A stretch of DNA of 64,000 bases from positions 360,011 to 424,010 of the forward strand of contig NZ_CAJHOA010000004.1 in NCBI RefSeq assembly GCF_905120345.1, written 5' to 3'. Below, in pieces: positions 19,393-28,859 of the stretch. Source of the DNA: Denitrificimonas caeni. GTDB lineage: Bacteria; Pseudomonadota; Gammaproteobacteria; Pseudomonadales; Pseudomonadaceae. Numbering within the stretch: position 1 is the first letter of the stretch; every line of letters starts with the position of its first letter. The notes under the pieces were generated by a model. It was not told where the DNA came from and did no database searches. It saw nothing but the letters and a program-made list of their open reading frames with translations. The position numbers were made by a program, and so were the translations under genes.

Positions 19393-20782
19393 ACAATCCG
19401 TACCGTTAAAACTCGCGGTAGTCGGCCACACTAATGTGGGCAAAACCTCATTACTGCGCACCTTAACCCGTGATGTCGGTTTTGGTGCGGTCTCACATCG
19501 CCCCAGCACCACTCAACATGTGGAAGGCGTGCGCTTATCCGTCGATGGCGAAGCCTTGATTGAACTCTATGACACACCCGGCTTTGAAGATGCTGTGGCG
19601 CTGTATGAGTATATTGAACAACTTGGACAAGCCGGTGAGCGTCTCGATGGCCCAGAGCAGGTACAGCGCTTTCTTAACAGTAGCGAAGCTCGACAACGTT
19701 TTGAGCAAGAAGCCAAAGTACTCCGCCAATTACTGCAGTCCGATGCGGGCCTTTATGTGATTGATGCGCGTGAGCCAGTCTTGGCCAAGTACCGCGATGA
19801 GTTAGCCATTCTAAGCATGTGTGGCAAGCCGATCTTGCCTGTTTTAAACTTTGTTAATGCTGTTGAGCAACGCGAATCACTCTGGCGTGACATGCTCGCG
19901 CGTATCGGTCTGCATGCCGTTGTGCGTTTTGACAGTGTCGCGCCGCCACAGGATGGCGAGCAGCGCTTGTATGAAAACCTAGGCCTCGTCCTCGACAGTC
20001 AGCGTCCACGCCTGCAACGTTTAATTGACTACAACCTAGCGCAAGTACAGCTGCGCCGTCGCGCAGGTTACCGTTTAATTGCCGAATTACTGATTGATGT
20101 CAGCGCCTGCCGACGCAGCGTGCACCCTACTCAGCTCAGTACGGCCATCGAAAGCCTGCATCAGGATGTGCGCCAGCGTGAACAGCTCTGTGTTGAGGCA
20201 TTATTAAAGCTGTATGCCTTTCGTAAAGATGATGCCAAAGCCAATGCTCTACCGCTTGAAGAAGGCCGCTGGGGTGATGATTTATTTAACCCCGCCACCA
20301 TGAAGCAAGTCGGCGTGAAAGTCGGCGGCGGGATGGCCGCGGGAGCCGCCACAGGTGTCGGTATTGATCTACTCACCGGCGGTTTAAGTTTAGGGATGGC
20401 GACAGTGGTGGGTGCCGCAGTTGGCGGCCTCACCCAGACCTTTCGTAACTATGGCGAGCGCTTAAAAGGTAAATGGCGCGGCGAACGTGAGCTGACGGTG
20501 AATGACAGCACCTTACGTTTGTTGGCAATTCGTCAGCAGCGCTTGCTCAACGCTTTAGAACTGCGTGGACATGCCGCACAACAACGCATTCAAATGAATA
20601 CACCGCTAGAGCAACAATGGCGTGAAGGTGAATTGGCACAACCTTTAATAACCGCGCGAGCCTACCCTGCTTGGTCCAGTTTAAATGGCCACAAAATACG
20701 CCACACCCCAGAGCGCACAGAGGTAATTGAGCGTCTAGCGGCCAGCTTAGCTAACCCAGCGCCAACCAATAAGACCTCTTGA
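19385..20782 (+). CDS. DUF3482-domain GTPase-like protein
   Basis: This is an Era/TrmE-like GTPase fused to DUF3482. G1 is GHTNVGKTS (start of the protein), G3 is DTPGFED, and LPVLNFVN occupies the G4 position. A glycine-rich hydrophobic helix pair follows in the C-terminal half (GGGMAAGAATGVGIDLLTGG, about residues 315-335). I choose the ATG at 19385 since GGAG lies 7 bases upstream; an ATG at 19379 is too close to it. It overlaps the DUF2868 gene by 8 bases. The glycine-rich stretch could insert in or contact the membrane. The biological role is unknown; a membrane-linked GTP switch is an inference. Confidence 0.8.
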   Translation: MSEQSVPLKLAVVGHTNVGKTSLLRTLTRDVGFGAVSHRPSTTQHVEGVRLSVDGEALIELYDTPGFEDAVALYEYIEQLGQAGERLDGPEQVQRFLNSSEARQRFEQEAKVLRQLLQSDAGLYVIDAREPVLAKYRDELAILSMCGKPILPVLNFVNAVEQRESLWRDMLARIGLHAVVRFDSVAPPQDGEQRLYENLGLVLDSQRPRLQRLIDYNLAQVQLRRRAGYRLIAELLIDVSACRRSVHPTQLSTAIESLHQDVRQREQLCVEALLKLYAFRKDDAKANALPLEEGRWGDDLFNPATMKQVGVKVGGGMAAGAATGVGIDLLTGGLSLGMATVVGAAVGGLTQTFRNYGERLKGKWRGERELTVNDSTLRLLAIRQQRLLNALELRGHAAQQRIQMNTPLEQQWREGELAQPLITARAYPAWSSLNGHKIRHTPERTEVIERLAASLANPAPTNKTS

Positions 20783-20811
20783 AGAGCAGCACAACACTGC
20801 TCTTCAAGAGG
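20775..20811. terminator. 15-bp perfect hairpin, terminator between convergent genes
   Basis: CCTCTTGAAGAGCAG and CTGCTCTTCAAGAGG form a perfect 15-bp stem with a 7-base loop. The left arm includes the stop codon of the DUF3482 gene. No strong T-run follows, but position between convergent genes suggests it ends or protects both transcripts. Confidence 0.6.
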
Positions 20812-20830
20812 TTCAATACCTGACGAAGAT

Positions 20831-21307
20831 TTAGTCAGGCTCGCCCATTTGCGTTTGCAAATAATTCTGAATGCCAACTTTTTCAATCAGACCCAGTTCA
20901 GTTTCTAACTGGTCAATATGCTCTTCTTCATCATCGAGAATTTTTCTGAATAAATCACGAGTGACGTAATCTTGCACGGTCTCACAATAGGCAATGGCTG
21001 CCTGTAAATCTGCACGGGCAATATGCTCTAAAGCTAAATCGCTAGCGAGCATTTCTTGGGTGTTTTCACCGATATGCAGCTTGCCAAGATCTTGTAGATT
21101 AGGCAGTCCCTCAAGGAATAAAATACGTTCGATCAGGGTGTCTGCATGACGCATTTCCTCAATCGACTCATTATATTCCCACTTGGCGAGCGCTTTTAAG
21201 CCCCAGTCTTTATACATACGTGCATGTAGAAAGTACTGATTAATGGCTACCAACTCATTACCGAGAATACGGTTTAGGTGCTCAATTACTTTACTATCGC
21301 CTTTCAT
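20831..21307 (-). CDS. bfr: Bacterioferritin (heme-binding)
   Basis: Bacterioferritin stores iron in a 24-subunit shell. The start at 21307 ([12 protein letters not shown]) gives 158 residues, the family length; a longer frame to 21346 adds 13 unrelated residues. The ferroxidase ligands Glu18, Glu51 and His54 are in place, followed by Glu94, Glu127 and His130 regions ([15 protein letters not shown]), and Met52 is the axial ligand for the inter-subunit heme, so this is the heme-binding (BfrB-like) type. It lies about 105 bases after bfd on the same strand, so both may be transcribed from the Fur-box promoter, or bfr may have its own. Confidence 0.95.
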   Translation of the reverse strand: MKGDSKVIEHLNRILGNELVAINQYFLHARMYKDWGLKALAKWEYNESIEEMRHADTLIERILFLEGLPNLQDLGKLHIGENTQEMLASDLALEHIARADLQAAIAYCETVQDYVTRDLFRKILDDEEEHIDQLETELGLIEKVGIQNYLQTQMGEPD

Positions 21308-21411
21308 ATTTGCCGCCCTCATCAATACGAATGATGAACACAGCATAGCAGACTCAATTCAGGCAGCTATAGCAAGACTGATTAAAAGCCACGCAATTAG
21401 ATACAACGCTC

Positions 21412-21618
21412 TTAGATAGCGTAAGCCAAATCCTCGGCAGAGGCGATTAGGGTGTCTTTAATGGCATGTTGAGTGATGGTTTTCGCTGAGCAGGCACATT
21501 TACCGCACTGCGTGCCGCAACCCGTAACCTCACGAACCTCACGCCAACTGCGTGCCCCATCTTCAACCACTTGACGTATTTTGTGGTCGGTAACACCTTT
21601 GCATAAACAGATATACAT
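21412..21618 (-). CDS. bfd: Bacterioferritin-associated ferredoxin Bfd
   Basis: Bfd is a small [2Fe-2S] protein that reduces the iron core of bacterioferritin so iron can be released. The start at 21618 (MYICLCKGVTDHKIR) gives 68 residues. Cluster ligands are CLC near the N-terminus (Cys4, Cys6) and CGKC (CGTQCGKCAC region). The longer frame to 21681 would begin inside the Fur box and is rejected. A promoter with a Fur box at 21653-21681 precedes it, predicting strong expression under iron starvation. Located next to bfr. Confidence 0.95.
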   Translation of the reverse strand: MYICLCKGVTDHKIRQVVEDGARSWREVREVTGCGTQCGKCACSAKTITQHAIKDTLIASAEDLAYAI

Positions 21619-21652
21619 AGACAGACCCAAGCAAGTAAAACAATTACATTGA

Positions 21653-21681
21653 ATGCTAATGATTCTCATCAATAATTGCAA
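21653..21681 (-). promoter_or_regulatory. Promoter with Fur box upstream of bfd
   Basis: On the minus strand TTGCAA (21681-21676), 17 bases and TAGCAT (21658-21653) form a sigma-70 promoter. The plus-strand GCTAATGATTCTCATCAAT (21655-21673) matches the Fur consensus GATAATGATAATCATTATC at 13 of 19 positions and covers the spacer and the -10. Confidence 0.75.
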
Positions 21682-21813
21682 GTATCAACTTGAATTTTTA
21701 TTTGCCGGCTTCTCAGCTTAGATAAGCAAGCTAAAACCCTCTCGACACAAGAGCCATCCACGTATGCTGTATAACCCCGCTGAGCCAGTACATACGTGGA
21801 GGGGCGGACAGCG

Positions 21814-22911
21814 TTATTTCTGCAGCATCGCCACAGCACCTAAGAGCATCTGCTCAGTCTTAGCCCAGCCTAAGCAACCATCAGTAATGGAAACGCCATA
21901 TTGTAAGTTATCGCCGAGTGCTTGCTGGCCATCCATTAAATTACTTTCCAGCATCACTGCGCGCAAACTGCACTCACCCGCGGCCCGTTGGCTCAATACC
22001 GACTGTAAAACCTGCGGTTGCAACTGCGGGTTTTTAGCACTGTTAGCATGGCTGCAATCCACCATTAACGAAGCCTCTAAACCGACCTTGCGCATTGCCG
22101 CACAAGCCTGTGCAATACTCTGCGCGTCATAATTTGGACCCTGATGACCGCCACGCAAAACTAAATGAGTATCTGGATTACCTTGTGTTTCCACCAACGC
22201 TGCGCGCCCTTGCGCATCCAAACCAAAGTGCTGATGAGCATGTGCGGCTGAGCGCATCGCATCGAGGGCAATACCGACACTGCCGTCTGTACCGTTCTTG
22301 AAGCCCACTGGCAGTGTTAAACCGCTGACCATTTCCCGGTGAATTTGTGATTCACTGGTACGCGCACCAATTGCCGCCCAGCTTAATACATCATCAAAAT
22401 AGCTCGCGGCTAACGGTTGTAATAGCTCAGTGGCCACCGGTAAATTCAGCTCTAACATCTGCAACATCAACTGCCGAGATAACTGCAAGCCCTGCGCCAT
22501 ATCGGCGCTGCCATCTAGATGCGGATCATACAACAGCCCTTTCCAACCCACGGTGGTACGCGGCTTCTCAATATAAATGCGCATGGCTAACAGCATGTGT
22601 TCAGAAACCTGACTAGATAAATCGGCCAAGCGCTGCGCATACTCATGCGCTTCATCAATATTATGGATCGAGCAGGGGCCAATTACGACCAAGAGACGGG
22701 AGTCCTCACCGTTTAAAATGGCTCGTACTTGCTCGCGCTGCTGCTGTACACGCTGTGCTAATGCAGCGCTTAAAGGCAGTTGCTGACGCAGTTCTTGCGG
22801 GCTGGCCAGCACGCGTGTTTTGCGACTCGGAGAATTCAAGACGGTCACCTGCGCTGATTCTAAAGTTGCGCTGTGCTGATCGAATGCCAGAGCTGTATTT
22901 AAAGCGTTCAT
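21814..22911 (-). CDS. 3-deoxy-7-phosphoheptulonate (DAHP) synthase, class I
   Basis: This enzyme condenses phosphoenolpyruvate and erythrose 4-phosphate in the first step of aromatic amino-acid synthesis. The 365-residue length and motifs are typical of the AroFGH family: VIGPCSIHN, EKPRTTVGWKGLL, IGARTSES, GFKNGTDG, VLRGG and MVDCSHANS (metal-site Cys/His). Which aromatic acid inhibits it cannot be told by eye. It is preceded by a leader region with an aromatic leader peptide, a terminator and a second small frame, so transcription is probably attenuated when charged aromatic tRNAs are plentiful. AAGGAC precedes the ATG by about 9 bases. Confidence 0.95.
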   Translation of the reverse strand: MNALNTALAFDQHSATLESAQVTVLNSPSRKTRVLASPQELRQQLPLSAALAQRVQQQREQVRAILNGEDSRLLVVIGPCSIHNIDEAHEYAQRLADLSSQVSEHMLLAMRIYIEKPRTTVGWKGLLYDPHLDGSADMAQGLQLSRQLMLQMLELNLPVATELLQPLAASYFDDVLSWAAIGARTSESQIHREMVSGLTLPVGFKNGTDGSVGIALDAMRSAAHAHQHFGLDAQGRAALVETQGNPDTHLVLRGGHQGPNYDAQSIAQACAAMRKVGLEASLMVDCSHANSAKNPQLQPQVLQSVLSQRAAGECSLRAVMLESNLMDGQQALGDNLQYGVSITDGCLGWAKTEQMLLGAVAMLQK

Positions 22912-22927
22912 ATATTTTTTGTCCTTA

Positions 22928-22951
22928 CCTGTGCGACTGTCGCGCCACAGG
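22928..22951 (-). other. Hairpin just before the DAHP synthase ribosome site
   Basis: On the minus strand CCTGTGGCGCGACAGTCGCACAGG folds as CCTGT/ACAGG with an inner GCGA/TCGC stem. It starts 3 bases after the stop of the 34-codon frame and ends just before AAGGAC, the Shine-Dalgarno of the DAHP synthase gene. It could affect ribosome access; there is no T-run, so it is not a terminator. Confidence 0.5.
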
Positions 22952-22953
22952 CT

Positions 22954-23058
22954 TTATCGAGAAAGTCGTCTTAAACAATGAGGTAATGCCAGCTTGTGGT
23001 TGCTAAATCGCCAGCTCAAATCATCAAAACGCTCTGGATAAACTGCATACATTGCCAT
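22954..23058 (-). CDS. Small 34-residue reading frame between the attenuator and the DAHP synthase gene
   Basis: An ATG at 23058 preceded by AAGAGGATAGGAAC (good Shine-Dalgarno) opens a 34-codon frame, product MAMYAVYPERFDDLSWRF followed by SNHKLALPHCLRRLSR. It lies downstream of the leader terminator and 42 bases upstream of the DAHP synthase gene, so it is only transcribed on read-through. It holds two Tyr, two Phe and one Trp, not in a run. It may be a second leader peptide, a translational coupling frame or a real small protein. I do not recognise a family. Confidence 0.45.
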   Translation of the reverse strand: MAMYAVYPERFDDLSWRFSNHKLALPHCLRRLSR

Positions 23059-23091
23059 GTTCCTATCCTCTTAACTGATTAAAACTTAAAT

Positions 23092-23133
23092 TCTAAAAAC
23101 AAAAAACCCCGGGTGGGAAGCCAACCGGGGTTT
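23092..23133 (-). terminator. Leader terminator (attenuator) upstream of the DAHP synthase gene
   Basis: On the minus strand AAACCCCGG, a 12-base loop and CCGGGGTTT are followed by TTTGTTTTT: a textbook rho-independent terminator. It lies after the aromatic leader peptide and before the biosynthetic gene, the arrangement of transcription attenuators. Confidence 0.85.
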
Positions 23134-23166
23134 ATCTAAAGCAGTGGTAGGCGACCCGTTAAAAGA

Positions 23167-23195
23167 GGCCCGCCTGTATGAGTATCAGGCGCGCC
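23167..23195 (-). other. Pause-type hairpin overlapping the end of the leader peptide
   Basis: Arms GGCCCGCCTG and CAGGCGCGCC (one mismatch, 9-base loop) form a 10-bp stem covering the last two codons and stop of the leader peptide. In attenuators of this kind the first hairpin pauses polymerase and is disrupted by a ribosome; the competing antiterminator pairing could not be fixed by eye. Confidence 0.6.
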
Positions 23196-23316
23196 TTTGG
23201 CTAAACCAATACCCATAAAAATAATACGCAACAGAGTTGTTCAGTGAACGCACACAGTTAAGCAATACAGCATAGGGCTGTACGACTAACTTCATTTTAA
23301 TCCTGCGATTCAACAT
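23185..23316 (-). CDS. Aromatic amino-acid leader peptide (43 residues)
   Basis: The frame starts at an ATG at 23316 with GGAG 6 bases upstream (an ATG at 23322 abuts the GGAG; one at 23295 lacks a site). Near the C-terminus come eight codons reading YYFYGYWF (residues 31-38, positions 23226-23203): four Tyr, two Phe, one Trp. The stop lies in the pause hairpin and a T-rich terminator follows 50 bases later. This is the classic layout of a leader-peptide attenuator: a ribosome stalled for lack of charged Tyr-, Phe- or Trp-tRNA would favour read-through into the DAHP synthase gene. Confidence 0.85.
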   Translation of the reverse strand: MLNRRIKMKLVVQPYAVLLNCVRSLNNSVAYYFYGYWFSQRRA

Positions 23317-23339
23317 AACCATCTCCAATCAATGCTATT

Positions 23340-23368
23340 AACATACGGCATGCGTATTCACAGTGCAA
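23340..23368 (-). promoter_or_regulatory. Sigma-70 promoter of the attenuated DAHP synthase transcript
   Basis: TTGCAC (23368-23363) and TATGTT (23345-23340) on the minus strand are separated by exactly 17 bases. The start site would be near 23333, about 17 bases before the leader-peptide ATG. Confidence 0.65.
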
Positions 23369-23374
23369 CCTCGC

Positions 23375-23929
23375 TTAACGGTCCAAGCGGTAAATTTTAT
23401 CGCCATTTAAGCTGCGACTCCAGGGTAAACCTGAGTTCTGCCAACCGTTTTGCAAACGCATACCGGTTTGCGGGCCTTCGCTGAGGGCATCACCTTGGAA
23501 GCCATGAACAATAAAGCGCGCGTTGGCTAAACCTGCCTCGCGCAACACAACCGCACTAGGCTCACCGCGCTCACTGCCAGAGCGGCACATCGTGATCACT
23601 TCAGTGTTGTCATCCCAACCACGCTTTGCCAGTTCGGCTTTAACTTGCGCAACAAACTCAGGATTACGCTGCATAGGGAAGATATTGCGTTCAGCATTCC
23701 ATTGGGTACGATCGGCCGTCATAAAGGGAATATTGATATCCACCGCATCCGTAAAACCAACAAACATAATTTCGACGGGATCACGCACGTCTACCAACAA
23801 CAGTGGCTGCGCAGTTTGTTGAGTTTTCGCATAGGCCTCTTCAGCACTGATGGCCAGCTCCACCGCCTGTACAGAGCACATAGCGAGGGACAACAGCACA
23901 CCGCTGATTAAACTTTTTACACGAGTCAT
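23375..23929 (-). CDS. Periplasmic rhodanese-domain protein
   Basis: The 184-residue protein has a signal peptide (about residues 1-22, ending VQA) and a single rhodanese-like domain. The active-site loop is MCRSGSERG with the catalytic cysteine, and DVRDPVEI is the usual rhodanese motif. Such proteins bind or transfer sulfane sulfur; the specific substrate is unknown. It lies upstream of the aromatic attenuator on the same strand but is separated from it by the promoter at 23340-23368, and the leader terminator stops any read-through. No operon partner is obvious. Confidence 0.82.
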   Translation of the reverse strand: MTRVKSLISGVLLSLAMCSVQAVELAISAEEAYAKTQQTAQPLLLVDVRDPVEIMFVGFTDAVDINIPFMTADRTQWNAERNIFPMQRNPEFVAQVKAELAKRGWDDNTEVITMCRSGSERGEPSAVVLREAGLANARFIVHGFQGDALSEGPQTGMRLQNGWQNSGLPWSRSLNGDKIYRLDR

Positions 23930-24030
23930 ACGCCAGCTCTCTTTATTAAGTTGATATCAATATAATACACAACTATAGATTAATTACAGCTATTGATCAG
24001 CCATGCGCCACTATGCCTTGGCCTACGCGC

Positions 24031-24687
24031 TTAATCACGCAAACTGAGTACCGTCCAACCACGCTGCTCAGCCAGTTCACGCAAGGTATCATCAGGGTCA
24101 ACAGCCACTGGGTGGCTGACTTGTTCAAGCAGGGGTAAGTCGTTGTACGAATCACTGTAAAAGTAGCTCTCGCCGAGGGTGGCTTGATGTTCGGTCAACC
24201 AAGCATTTAAGCGAGTAATTTTACCCGCCTGAAAACTAGGGACATCCACCAACTCACCGGTGTACTGCCCATTCTGCATACCGCACTCAGTCGCAATTAA
24301 ATGCTCCACACCTAAACGCTGAGCAATTGGCGCGGTAATAAAACGGTTGGTCGCGGTAATAATCAGCAGCAGATCACCCGCTGCACGGTGCTTGGCTAAC
24401 AGCGCTTCACCTTTGGCAAGGATCATCGGCTCAATGCAATCGCGCATAAAGTCAGCATGCCACTCATCCAACTGCGCTTTGTCGGTACGTCCAAGGATTT
24501 CTTGGCAGAAGTTTTGATAGGCCAAAACATCCAACTTACCCGCAACATAGTCCGCATAAAAACCATCATTTTTGGCTCGATAAGCGTCAGCATCGACCAA
24601 ACCACGCGCGCATAAATACTCGCCCCACTGGTGATCGCTATCACCGGCTAATAAGGTGTTATCCAAATCAAAAATAGCCAATCGCAC
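24031..24687 (-). CDS. HAD-family phosphatase (histidinol-phosphatase-like, HAD-IB)
   Basis: The 218-residue start at a GTG (24687) gives [24 protein letters not shown] with the HAD motif I aspartates Asp7 and Asp9; a longer frame to 24804 adds 39 residues with no family match. Motif II (ITATNRF), the conserved Lys (FQAGKITRL) and motif III ([13 protein letters not shown]) are present. Similar Pseudomonas proteins are annotated as histidinol-phosphatase and lie beside rppH and ptsP as here. It is divergent from rppH. Substrate assignment rests on that resemblance and is moderate. Confidence 0.82.
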   Translation of the reverse strand: MRLAIFDLDNTLLAGDSDHQWGEYLCARGLVDADAYRAKNDGFYADYVAGKLDVLAYQNFCQEILGRTDKAQLDEWHADFMRDCIEPMILAKGEALLAKHRAAGDLLLIITATNRFITAPIAQRLGVEHLIATECGMQNGQYTGELVDVPSFQAGKITRLNAWLTEHQATLGESYFYSDSYNDLPLLEQVSHPVAVDPDDTLRELAEQRGWTVLSLRD

Positions 24688-24836
24688 GGCAAATACCCTA
24701 ATCAATGATAAAAAGAACGCCCAGCATAACGATTTTCTCCGCGCCTGCCCATTCAGGCAGTAAAGCGCGTTGCCGCCCTTGCGCGCTTTGTGGAACAATG
24801 GCATAAGACTTTGAGTTTTGAGTAAAGGATGCGGGC

Positions 24837-25316
24837 ATGATTGATTCAGATGGGTTTCGTCCGAACGTCGGCATCATCCTGACTAATGACCACGGACAAG
24901 TGCTTTGGGCACGACGTGTTAACCAAGATGCCTGGCAGTTTCCACAAGGCGGTATTAACCCGCATGAAAGTGCCGAAGAGGCTCTATACCGTGAACTGCA
25001 CGAAGAAATTGGTTTACAGGCACATGATGTCGAAATTCTAGCTTGTACCCGAGGTTGGTTGCGTTACCGCCTACCGCAACGTTTAGTGCGTACCCACAGT
25101 CAACCACTGTGTATTGGTCAGAAACAAAAATGGTTTTTGTTGCGTTTGCGCAGTAATGACGAGCAAGTGCGCATGGATCTAACGGAAAAACCTGAATTTG
25201 ATGGTTGGCGCTGGGTCAGTTATTGGTACCCTTTGGGGCAAGTGGTTGCATTTAAACGTGATGTGTATCGGCGAGCTTTAAAAGAGCTGGCTTATCAACT
25301 CCCTATTCGAGATTAA
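24837..25316 (+). CDS. rppH: RNA pyrophosphohydrolase RppH
   Basis: RppH removes pyrophosphate from the 5' end of mRNAs and so starts RNase E-dependent decay. The 159-residue protein starts [15 protein letters not shown] and contains the Nudix box at residues 38-60 ([20 protein letters not shown]), plus the family segment WQFPQGG and [18 protein letters not shown]. It is followed after only a few bases by ptsP, as in other gammaproteobacteria. Confidence 0.96.
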   Translation: MIDSDGFRPNVGIILTNDHGQVLWARRVNQDAWQFPQGGINPHESAEEALYRELHEEIGLQAHDVEILACTRGWLRYRLPQRLVRTHSQPLCIGQKQKWFLLRLRSNDEQVRMDLTEKPEFDGWRWVSYWYPLGQVVAFKRDVYRRALKELAYQLPIRD

Positions 25317-25353
25317 CCTTAAGTTGTCAGACTCGACTCGCACCGACAGTAGC

Positions 25354-27633
25354 ATGCTAAATATGCTGCGTACGATCTCACAAGAAGTCAACGTCGCAAA
25401 GGATTTGCCGGCGGCGCTAGCGATTATCGTCAAACAAGTGCGAGTGGCGATGAACAGCCATGTCTGCTCAGTCTACCTCTATGAGGCCGATCGCGATCGT
25501 TACGTGTTGATGGCCACTGAAGGCCTAAATAAACGTGCGGTCGGTAAGGTCAGCATGGCCGCGCATGAAGGCTTAGTCGGCTTAGTCGGTAGTCGTGCAG
25601 AAACCATCACCCTCGAAGATGCGATGAGTCATCCACGCTTTTTATACTTTGCCGAGACGGGTGAAGAACGTTACGCCTCTTTTTTAGGCACGCCAATTAT
25701 TCACCACCGCCAAGTGCTTGGCGTCTTAGTGGTGCAACAAAAAGAGCGTCGTCAGTTTGATGAAGGCGATGAAGCGTTTCTCGTCACCATGAGCGCACAG
25801 CTGTCAGGGGTGATTGCCCACGCTGAAGCCACAGGCTCAATTCGCGGCTTAGGTAAGCAAGGTAAAGGCATCCAAGAAGCACGTTTTATTGGTGTTCCAG
25901 GTGCGCCAGGCGCAGCATTGGGAACCGCAGTGGTGGTACTGCCGGTAGCGGATCTAGATGTGGTACCGGATAAAATCACCACTGATATTCCTGAACAACT
26001 GGAGTTATTCGCCTTGGCGCTAGAATCAGTTCGCGCTGATATTCGCAGCTTATCGGCGCGCTTAGCCAAGCAATTACGCCCACAAGAACGCGCATTGTTT
26101 GATGTGTATTTAATGATGCTCGAACATACCGCGCTGGCGGGCGATGTGATTCGCGTGATTCGCACTGGGCAATGGGCGCAAGGGGCTTTGCGTCAAGTTG
26201 TCAGTGAACATGTGCAACGCTTTGAGCATATGAATGATGACTACCTGCGTGAGCGTGCCTCAGATGTTAAGGATTTAGGTCGGCGTTTGCTGTCATATTT
26301 ACAGCAAGCACAGCAGCAAGCCTTAATCTATCCCGATAACACGATCTTAGTCAGTGAAGAACTCTCACCGGCGATGCTTGGTGCAGTACCTGCAGAGAAG
26401 TTGGTCGGTTTGGTTTCAGTGCTGGGTTCACGCAATTCACATGTAGCTATTTTAGCCCGGGCGATGGGCATTCCCACTGTGGTCGCCGCGGTTGATTTAC
26501 CCTACACCCGTCTCGATGGTATTGAACTGATTCTCGATGGTTATCACGGCGATGTATTTACCAACCCTAGCGCTTTGCTGCGCCAGCAATACGCTGAGGT
26601 GGTTGAAGAAGAGCGCTTAATCAGTAAAGACTTAGACAGCTTACGCAGCTTACCTTGCGTCACGTTAGACGGTCATCACCTGCCCTTGTGGGTCAATACC
26701 GGCTTGCTCGCAGATGTTAAACGCGCGCAACAACGTGGCGCTGAAGGGGTGGGACTGTATCGCTCAGAAGTGGCCTTTATGGGCTCTTCACGCTTCCCCA
26801 GTGAAAGCGAGCAAGTACAGATGTACCGTGAACAACTAGAAGCCTTCCATCCTCTGCCCGTGACCATGCGCACCTTAGATATTGGTGGTGATAAACCGCT
26901 GAGCTATTTTCCCATTAAAGAAAGTAACCCCTATTTGGGTTGGCGTGGGATTCGTATCACACTGGATCACCCAGAGATTTTCTTAGTACAAGTGCGAGCG
27001 ATGATTAAAGCCAGCGCTGGCTTAAACAATCTACGTATTTTGTTGCCGATGATCTCTGGGGTACACGAATTAGATGATGCCCAACATTTGATTCATCGTG
27101 CTTGGGGCGAGCTGACCAGCGAAGGTCTCGACGTAGAGATGCCGCAAATTGGCGTAATGATTGAAGTACCATCGGCAGTCTACCAAGCCCGAGAATTGGC
27201 ACATATGGCCGATTTCATCTCTGTGGGCTCTAACGATTTAACTCAGTATTTACTGGCGGTAGATCGCAACAATGCTCGCGTCGCGGCCTTATATGACTAT
27301 TTACACCCTGCTGTCTTAATGGCCCTTAAACAAGTGGTCAGCGCCGCGCATGCAGAAGGCAAGCAAGTCAGTATTTGTGGGGAAATGGCCGGTGACCCAG
27401 TGGCTGCTGTTTTGCTACTAGCCATGGGTTTTGACAGTTTATCGATGAACTCTACGCACTTACCAAAAGTAAAGTGGCTGCTGCGCAAAATGACGCTACA
27501 GCACGCGCAAGCCTTGCTCTGTGAAGTATCAGCGATGGATAATCCGCAAATGATCCATAGCACACTGAATTTAGCATTAGGTAATTTAGGCTTAAGTAAA
27601 GTGCTGAACCCAGCCTCCAGCGTGCAAACTTAG
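25354..27633 (+). CDS. ptsP: Phosphoenolpyruvate-protein phosphotransferase PtsP (EI-Ntr)
   Basis: PtsP is the first enzyme of the nitrogen PTS; it autophosphorylates from PEP and passes phosphate to NPr and then PtsN. Domains in order: GAF (about 1-160), the swivelling phosphohistidine domain with active His363 in GSRNSHVAILARAMG, and the PEP-binding TIM barrel with GVGLYRSEVAFM, RTLDIGGDKPLSYF and SVGSNDLTQYLLAVDRN. I favour the ATG at 25354 (MLNMLRTISQEVN) by comparison with family members; a TTG at 25324 would add 10 residues and neither has a strong Shine-Dalgarno. Directly downstream of rppH. Confidence 0.95.
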   Translation: MLNMLRTISQEVNVAKDLPAALAIIVKQVRVAMNSHVCSVYLYEADRDRYVLMATEGLNKRAVGKVSMAAHEGLVGLVGSRAETITLEDAMSHPRFLYFAETGEERYASFLGTPIIHHRQVLGVLVVQQKERRQFDEGDEAFLVTMSAQLSGVIAHAEATGSIRGLGKQGKGIQEARFIGVPGAPGAALGTAVVVLPVADLDVVPDKITTDIPEQLELFALALESVRADIRSLSARLAKQLRPQERALFDVYLMMLEHTALAGDVIRVIRTGQWAQGALRQVVSEHVQRFEHMNDDYLRERASDVKDLGRRLLSYLQQAQQQALIYPDNTILVSEELSPAMLGAVPAEKLVGLVSVLGSRNSHVAILARAMGIPTVVAAVDLPYTRLDGIELILDGYHGDVFTNPSALLRQQYAEVVEEERLISKDLDSLRSLPCVTLDGHHLPLWVNTGLLADVKRAQQRGAEGVGLYRSEVAFMGSSRFPSESEQVQMYREQLEAFHPLPVTMRTLDIGGDKPLSYFPIKESNPYLGWRGIRITLDHPEIFLVQVRAMIKASAGLNNLRILLPMISGVHELDDAQHLIHRAWGELTSEGLDVEMPQIGVMIEVPSAVYQARELAHMADFISVGSNDLTQYLLAVDRNNARVAALYDYLHPAVLMALKQVVSAAHAEGKQVSICGEMAGDPVAAVLLLAMGFDSLSMNSTHLPKVKWLLRKMTLQHAQALLCEVSAMDNPQMIHSTLNLALGNLGLSKVLNPASSVQT

Positions 27634-27688
27634 CACTGCGCAACTTTCTTTAGCTGCAGTGCAGGACCACCGACTCACATATCTACAA

Positions 27689-27719
27689 GTTTAAGGCCGG
27701 CACTGAACCGACCTTAAAC
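27689..27719. terminator. Hairpin between ptsP and the TRAP binding-protein gene
   Basis: GTTTAAGG-C-CGG and CCG-A-CCTTAAAC form an 11-bp stem with one mismatch and a 7-base loop, between convergent genes. No long T-run, so a weak bidirectional terminator. Confidence 0.5.
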
Positions 27720-27733
27720 GATGCTGCTTCAGT

Positions 27734-28837
<1,104 letters not shown>

Positions 28838-28859
28838 TTAAAAAGCATCGGTTCGACTT

